From contig DBFL01000095.1 in NCBI GenBank assembly GCA_002294285.1, positions 2,715 through 8,476 on the forward strand: 5,762 nucleotides of DNA, in the 5' to 3' direction. The stretch is from Candidatus Neomicrothrix sp. UBA881. Lineage in GTDB: Bacteria > Actinomycetota > Acidimicrobiia > Acidimicrobiales > MedAcidi-G1. Below the pieces are notes generated by a model. The model saw nothing but the letters and a program-made list of their open reading frames with translations, searched no databases and was not told where the DNA came from. The position numbers and the translations under genes are program-made. Shown here one piece after another: positions 1-5,762 of the stretch (the stretch's first letter is position 1; the number at the start of each line of letters is the position of its first letter).

Positions 1-84
1 ACTACGGGTGAACTACCACATGGGGTGAATCCAGATCACAACTATCACATAGTAGAAGGCAGTGTCGAAACGAATGACCAATGA
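1..84 (+). CDS. recF: RecF, C-terminal fragment (5' end outside window)
   Basis: An open frame runs in from the left edge in frame 1 and ends at TGA 82-84, giving 27 residues that begin TTGELPHGV and end VEGSVETNDQ. It contains no usable start, so it is the tail of a gene beginning upstream. RecF is an SMC-like ATPase that binds gapped DNA and helps load RecA through RecOR. Its C-terminus typically has a 'T(T/A)...P' strand followed by a short 'Y/F-x-V-x-x-G-x-(V/I)' strand, and the YHIVEGSVE segment seen here fits that. The stronger argument is position: in Actinobacteria the gene immediately before DUF721 and gyrB is recF. None of the ATPase motifs lie inside the window, so the assignment rests on this tail and on synteny. 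The gene overlaps the start of the DUF721 gene by 11 or 23 bases depending on that gene's start, implying co-transcription. Confidence 0.7.
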   Translation, partial: TTGELPHGVNPDHNYHIVEGSVETNDQ

Positions 85-373
85 ACCCGTACACCTGCGG
101 CTTGTTTTAGAACAACTGCTTAAAGATTTTGGTACTCCCGACATTAAAAGTATTACTTCAATTGTCGATCAATGGGAAGACATAGTTGGTCCCGATTTGG
201 CTTCAAAGATTTCTGCTGTAGCAATCAAAGGTTCTGAACTTATTGTTCGTGTAGATGATCCAGCTTGGGCAAGTCAAATAAGTTGGTTAGAAAGCCAACT
301 TTTAGAAAAAATTGAAAAAGTGGTGGGTAACGAAAAAGTCTCCTCGATTCGTGTTAGAACAAATCTAAAATAG
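62..373 (+). CDS. dciA: DciA-like DUF721 protein (replicative helicase loader/cofactor)
   Basis: A 103-residue DUF721 protein. The family hallmarks are visible in order: an N-terminal helix (LRLVLEQLLKDFG, about 12-24), the signature W-x-x-I-V-G (W38-G43, followed by PDLASK), a beta strand with a 'G-x-x-L-x-V-x-V' pattern (G57-V64), the conserved D-P-A-W-A (66-70), an LLEKI helix (80-84) and a final SIRVR strand (95-99). DUF721 proteins with this fold are DciA, which binds DnaB and helps it function at origins and forks in bacteria lacking DnaC/DnaI. The M. tuberculosis protein at the same locus, Rv0004, is an essential replication factor. This copy is minimal, with little beyond the core domain, whereas Rv0004 is longer. 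The start is uncertain. GTG at 62 has AGAAGG (54-59) only 2 bases upstream, while ATG at 74 lies 14 bases from it and would give 99 residues. Either start overlaps recF. The function is inferred from the family. Confidence 0.88.
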   Translation: MSKRMTNEPVHLRLVLEQLLKDFGTPDIKSITSIVDQWEDIVGPDLASKISAVAIKGSELIVRVDDPAWASQISWLESQLLEKIEKVVGNEKVSSIRVRTNLK

Positions 374-411
374 TTAAAAAAACTGAAAAAAATACTTTAA
401 TTTAGAGGTTT

Positions 412-445
412 TTGACACCCTAGATAATGGCTTAAATGCTATGAT
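412..445 (+). promoter_or_regulatory. Candidate gyrB promoter with extended -10
   Basis: A perfect TTGACA lies at 412-417 and an extended -10, TGCTATGAT, at 437-445 (TGn plus TATGAT, 5 of 6 matches to TATAAT). The gap between the two hexamers is 22 bases, longer than the usual 16-18, so they may not work together; an extended -10 can act with a poor -35. A start near 451-453 would give a leader of roughly 85 bases before gyrB. A weaker alternative pair is TTTAGA 401-406 with GATAAT 423-428 (16-base spacer), which would start transcripts near 435. The location, in the only long gap before the gyrBA pair, supports a promoter in this stretch; which hexamers are used is a guess. Confidence 0.45.
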
Positions 446-535
446 GGGAAGGTTGTGTTATTGCCCTCTGACCTGCGGTTTTATAGAAAAAACCTCGTAA
501 ATTTCCAAATAAAAAAACCTGCAAAAGGGCGTTAA
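446..535 (+). promoter_or_regulatory. gyrB 5' leader and ribosome-binding site, potentially structured
   Basis: This is the untranslated leader before gyrB. The ribosome-binding site is AAAAGGG (523-529), of which AAAGG matches the anti-Shine-Dalgarno, 6 bases before the ATG at 536. Two pairings compete for GGTTTT (477-482): a local hairpin with AAAACC at 489-494, or a long-range stem with AAAACC at 514-519. The long-range stem is extended by GC/GC (475-476 with 521-522, one bulged base) and by GCCCT 463-467 with AGGGC 526-530, which would bury the ribosome-binding site. The repeated AAAAAACCT blocks (489-495 and 513-520) create the choice. The pairings are seen in the sequence; a regulatory role is inference, and no known riboswitch family was recognised. 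Confidence 0.35.
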
Positions 536-2469
<1,934 letters not shown>

Positions 2470-2470
<1 letters not shown>

Positions 2471-4938
2471 TGTCTGAAGAAATTAACAACGAAGAAGAAA
2501 CAACAGAAGAATCTTCAGCTGGATCAATTCAACCAATTGCAATCCAAGAAGAAATGGAACAATCTTTTCTTGATTATGCAATGTCGGTGATTGTTTCAAG
2601 AGCTTTGCCTGATGCCAGAGATGGATTAAAGCCGGTTCACAGAAGGATTCTTTGGGGGATGTATGATTTGGGTGCAAGACCTGATCGACCAACAATCAAA
2701 TGTGCTCGGGTTGTTGGTGAAGTAATGGGTAAGTATCACCCACATGGTGATGCAGCAATATACGACTCTTTAGTAAGGATGGGGCAACCATTTAGTCTTA
2801 GAGATCCTTTGATTGAGGCAAAAGGTAATTTTGGATATTCGCCAGATGACACACCTGCAGCTCCTAGATATACAGAATGCCGACTTGATCAAAGAGCAAT
2901 TTCACTACTTGATGGAATAGATGAAAACACTGTTGATTTTATTGATAATTACTCAGGTGAGTTTAGGGAACCAGATGTTTTACCTTCAAGAATTCCAAAT
3001 CTGTTAGTTAATGGTTGTCAAGGAATTGCTGTAGGCATGGCGACGAATATTCCTACTCATAATTTAGGTGAATGTATAGATGCGACAGTTCACTTACTTG
3101 ATAATCCTGAAGCAACTATTAATGAAATTTTAGAGATACTTCCTGGACCCGATTTCCCAACAGGTGCCTTAATTTTAGGCAAAACAGGTATAAGAGATGC
3201 TTATTCAACCGGACGCGGATCAATCCGTATGAGAGCAAGAACAGATATTGAAGAAGATGGAAAAAGAAACCGAATCATAGTAAGCGAACTTCCATATCAA
3301 GCCAGTCCCAATTTAATAATGTCAAAAATTAGAGATCTTGTTGAGGCTCGTGAAATAGAAGGCATTGCAGATATTAACGACGAATCTGCGAAAGGTGCTG
3401 TTCGTATTGTTATAACTCTTAAGAAGGATGCACCAGCTTTAGTTATATTAAATAATCTCTATAAAAGAACACCATTACAAACAACATTTTCAGTAAATAC
3501 TGTTGCATTGGTAGATGGGGTTCCCAGGACGTTAAACCTTGTAGAACTTCTACAAGCTTATATAGACCACCAGATTGTCGTCATAAGAAGAAGAAGTGAA
3601 TATCGTCTTGCAAAAGCACAAGACGAAGCTCATATAACCGAAGGGTTAATTAAAGCTTTAGAGAGAATAGACGATGTGATTGATTTGATTCGCAGTTCAG
3701 CAGATCGTTCTGAAGCTAGAACAGGTTTAATGAATGACGAATATGGTTTCACTGAAATTCAAGCTAATCACATCTTAGATATGCAACTAGTTCGACTGAC
3801 TCGTCTTGGTAAAAGCACACTTGAAGAAAGAATGCAGGAACTATCTAAAATCATTTCTGATCTTGAATCGATTCTTTCACAAGAAGCAAAAATAAAAGCA
3901 GTTATAAAAGAAGAGATACTCGAATTGAAAGAAAAGTTTTCCTCAGAACGAAAAACTGAATTTGTTCCAGATCCCGGCGAACTAGATATTGAAGACCTCA
4001 TAGACGATGAGGAATTAATTTTTGCAATGACCTCAGCCGGCTATGTAAAAACTATGGCTCTTTCTGATTTCAACTCTCAGGGGCGTGGCGGCAAAGGGGT
4101 GACTGGAGCCAAACTAAAAGATGAAGACGCTTTGTCTCATATGATTCATACAACCGCCCACGCGTATCTTCTTTTCTTCTCAAATAAAGGGAAAGTTTAT
4201 AGATTAAAAGCGCATGAAGTTCCTTCTGCGAGCCGCACAGCTAGGGGAACGGCAATTGTTAATTTGTTGCCATTACAGCAAGATGAAAAAATCCAAGCTG
4301 TAGTGGATACCAGAGATTATGAAACAAACAGGTTTTTATTTTTTGCAACCAAAAATGGAAGAGTTAAGAAAACATTATTCACTGCTTATGATTCTTCTTT
4401 AAAAGCGGGATTAATCGCTATAAAGCTAAATGAAGGAGATGAGTTGGTCAGCGTTGTTCCCACGAATGGTTCAGACCATATTTTTCTAGTTTCATCTTTT
4501 GGTCAAACATTGAGAATTGATGAAGAACAAATAAGACCTATGGGTAGAACTGCTGCTGGAGTTAATGGAATGAAGTTTCGCTCTGGAGACAGTCTTATTT
4601 CATGTTCGGTTTCTAAAGAGGGGTCAATGTTGTTGCATTTGACAACAGAAGGTTTTGGAAAACGAACTGTAATTGATGATTTTTCCGTAAAAGGAAGAGG
4701 AGGTCTTGGGGTTAGAGGAATTAAAACTACAGACTCTAGAGGAACTGTGGCAGGTTCATTAGTGGTAAGTGAAGATGATGACATTCTTGCTGTTACTTCG
4801 AGTGGAAAAATTATTAGACTTGCTGTTTCGGAAATCTCAATTCAAGGCAGAGATGCAACTGGTGTGAGAGTTATGTCACCTGGTGAAGGTGAGATAATTA
4901 CAGCAGTTTCTCCTGCTCCTACAGATAACGAAGAGTAA
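2470..4938 (+). CDS. gyrA: DNA gyrase subunit A (GyrA)
   Basis: The DNA breakage-reunion subunit of gyrase, 822 residues, normal family length. After an acidic N-terminal tail comes the winged-helix/tower region: DYAMSVIVSRALPDARDGLKP from residue 35, HPHGDAAIYD (90-99) and the catalytic Tyr134 within APRYTE, which forms the phosphotyrosine link to cut DNA. Residues matching E. coli Arg32, Lys42, His45, Arg47, His78, His80, Arg121 and Tyr122 are present at +12. NLLVNGCQGIAVGMATNIP follows. From about residue 520 the C-terminal beta-pinwheel wraps DNA; its GyrA box reads QGRGGKG (537-543) rather than QRRGGKG, and a degenerate copy KGRGGLG occurs at 741-747. The box marks gyrase rather than topoisomerase IV, and gyrB-gyrA linkage agrees. 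The start ATG 2470 overlaps the gyrB stop (TAATG) with no clear Shine-Dalgarno, which implies translation by reinitiation. At the quinolone-contact position (E. coli Ser83) it has Ala95. Confidence 0.98.
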
Positions 4939-5001
4939 CAAATCGAGTGTTAATGTTAGAAGCGACAAGTTTGACGAGCGCTGGACTTCTAAACTGTAAA
5001 T

Positions 5002-5674
5002 GTGAGTGAAACAGAAGAAGATTTTTTTGATAGAGCTGAAAGTGAAGATCTTTCTTCTACAACGGTGACAAAAAGATTAAAAAAACTAATCGGTAAATCT
5101 GAAGAAAACGATGAAATTGTTGAGTCGTCAATTATAAGGCAGCCTGATGAATTGATGTGGGGGCAGGAAAATCTATCGTCACGCAACAAGCCTAAATTTT
5201 GGAATTCACTTAAACAAAAAGAAGTTAAATCACAAAATATAAAACCTGGTTACAAAGTTAGAAAAGTAAGAAGGGTTTTCCGCCACATCGAACCTTGGTC
5301 CGCATTAAAAGTTGGATTGATTTTTTATACGTGCATTTGGGGCCTTTCTTCAATAGCTGTGAGAATTTTGTGGAATACAGCTGAAGATGCAGGAACTATA
5401 GAAAAAGTAGAGTCATTTCATTGAAGATCTATTTGCTTTAGAAGTATTTGAATTTGATTCCGATCAAATTTTGAAAATTTTCTTTTTAGGCGGGCTTATT
5501 ATGGTTGTAGGCGGTACGGCGATAACTGTGGTCTTAGTTGTTTTGTTTAATCTGATTAGTGATCTCACAGGGGGAATCAGGTTCACGATGATTGAAGAAG
5601 AGACAGCAGTTCGAAGAAGAAAAATTAAATCAACTGATGATATTTATGATGAAGTAAAAAATCCACCAACATAA
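5002..5674 (+). CDS. DUF3566 family two-helix membrane protein, interrupted by a +1 frameshift
   Basis: As sequenced, the first frame (GTG 5002) stops at TGA 5422-5424 after 140 residues ending ESFH. Moving forward one base after Phe139 (TTT 5416-5418) lets the reading continue IEDLFALEVFEFDSDQIL and on to TAA 5672-5674, followed by a second TAA. The joined product is 223 residues: an acidic, probably disordered N-terminus (1 to about 70), a basic stretch VRKVRRVFRHIEPW (to Trp99), a first membrane helix (about 103-124), a short loop, a second helix (about 158-182), then NLISDLTGGIRF and a charged tail. This is the DUF3566 layout, found after gyrA in Actinobacteria (Rv0007 in M. tuberculosis). 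Its function is unknown. The GTG start lacks a Shine-Dalgarno. Both halves keep family-like sequence, so the break is recent, a sequence error, or read through. TTG 5471 is an unlikely independent start because it would omit conserved residues already in frame upstream. Confidence 0.82.
5416..5424 (+). other. Frameshift site in the DUF3566 gene
   Basis: The bases TTT CAT TGA end the zero frame. Skipping one base (TTT, then ATT GAA GAT) restores the family sequence. Equivalently, removing one T from the TTT run gives TTC ATT GAA, encoding the same Phe-Ile-Glu. tRNA-Phe reading TTT can re-pair perfectly with TTC one base on, so a slip is chemically possible. However, the stop codon is one codon further downstream instead of directly after the slip codon, and no stimulatory element was seen. 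A one-base insertion, biological or from sequencing, is the simpler explanation. Confidence 0.75.
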
Positions 5675-5690
5675 TAAGTAACGACAGTTT

Positions 5691-5718
5691 TTAACATTTA
5701 AAGTTAAATACTTAGGAT
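5691..5718 (+). promoter_or_regulatory. Candidate promoter for tRNA-Ile
   Basis: TTAACA (5691-5696, 5 of 6 to TTGACA) and TAGGAT (5713-5718, 4 of 6 to TATAAT and fitting the actinobacterial TAnnnT pattern) are separated by 16 bases. A start near 5725 would give a tRNA precursor with a 5' leader of about 16 bases. The -35 sits inside an inverted repeat, TTTAAC (5690-5695) and GTTAAA (5703-5708). The consensus fit and the position support it; no transcript data are available. Confidence 0.5.
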
Positions 5719-5740
5719 TTGCAGTCATTCTTTGACATTA

Positions 5741-5762
5741 GGGCCCATAGCTCAGTCCGGTT
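5741..5762 (+). tRNA. tRNA-Ile, 5' end only (cut by window edge)
   Basis: The last 22 bases begin GGGCCCATAGCTCAGT, a typical 5' acceptor arm (GGGCCCA), T8, A9 and start of the D arm (GCTC, AGT, CCGG). The sequence matches the opening of actinobacterial tRNA-Ile(GAT), and that gene follows gyrA-DUF3566 in this phylum (ileT in M. tuberculosis). The anticodon lies outside the window, so the Ile identity rests on synteny and the acceptor arm. A tRNA-Ala often follows but cannot be seen here. Confidence 0.8.

Noticed and set aside
365..413. Possible terminator after the DUF721 gene: CTAAA/TTTAG and TTAAA/TTTAA stems followed by TTTTT.
   Set aside because: The stem is almost entirely A/T with a 4-base bulge and an 18-base loop, and the T run overlaps the candidate gyrB -35. 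Too weak to call as a terminator.
3768..4001. Minus-strand Ser-rich open frame inside gyrA, and similar ones at 2483-2695, 4503-4784 and 4989-5189.
   Set aside because: These are antisense shadows of strongly conserved coding sequence; their Ser/Ile-rich composition reflects the reverse complement of gyrA and DUF3566 codons.
4957..4991. Imperfect hairpin between gyrA and the DUF3566 gene (TAGAAG with CTTCTA, inner AGCG with CGCT).
   Set aside because: The outer and inner stems cannot both form fully, the loop is long, and no T run follows, so it is not a convincing terminator.
4971..5002. Possible promoter for the DUF3566 gene: TTGACG (4971-4976) with TAAACT (4990-4995) and a leaderless GTG at 5002.
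   Set aside because: The spacer is only 13 bases. The alternative -10 (TGTAAA, 4995-5000) would start transcription inside the gene. Suggestive of a leaderless start but not strong enough to list.

Overview
This window is an AT-rich stretch of a bacterial chromosome carrying the origin-proximal DNA gyrase locus of an actinobacterium. All genes lie on the + strand: 3' end of recF, DUF721/dciA, gyrB, gyrA, a DUF3566 membrane-protein gene, and the first bases of a tRNA-Ile gene. The order recF-DUF721-gyrB-gyrA-DUF3566-tRNA-Ile is the classic actinobacterial arrangement (Mycobacterium tuberculosis Rv0003-Rv0007 followed by ileT). The gyrase proteins also look actinobacterial; GyrB, for example, ends in [10 protein letters not shown]. 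The base composition is far from the usual GC-rich actinobacterium. Together with the lineage flavour of GyrA (AAPRYTECRL around the active-site Tyr) this suggests a low-GC aquatic actinobacterium, possibly a streamlined marine Acidimicrobiia relative such as Candidatus Actinomarina. That assignment is inference, not something the sequence proves.

Layout. Positions 1-84 hold the RecF C-terminus, overlapped by a 103-residue DciA-like (DUF721) gene at 62-373. Positions 374-535 are a 162-base intergenic leader. It holds a TTGACA-like element, an extended -10 (TGCTATGAT) and an A-rich 5' untranslated region that can fold in two alternative ways, one of which covers the gyrB ribosome-binding site. 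gyrB (536-2470) and gyrA (2470-4938) share one base in a TAATG junction and form a translationally coupled pair. After a 63-base gap comes a DUF3566 gene (5002-5674) that reads as one family member only if a +1 frameshift is made near 5418. A 66-base gap with a good sigma70-type promoter then leads into tRNA-Ile at 5741, cut by the window edge.

How the genes work together. RecF (gap repair and fork restart), DciA (loading or stimulating the replicative helicase) and gyrase (A2B2, negative supercoiling ahead of the fork) are replication-fork functions next to oriC. The DUF3566 protein is a conserved two-helix membrane protein of unknown role that travels with gyrA in Actinobacteria.

I found no mobile element, CRISPR array, toxin-antitoxin pair or clearly new multi-gene system. 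The most notable points are the frameshifted DUF3566 gene, the foldable gyrB leader, and natural Ala residues in the quinolone-resistance-determining region of GyrA.
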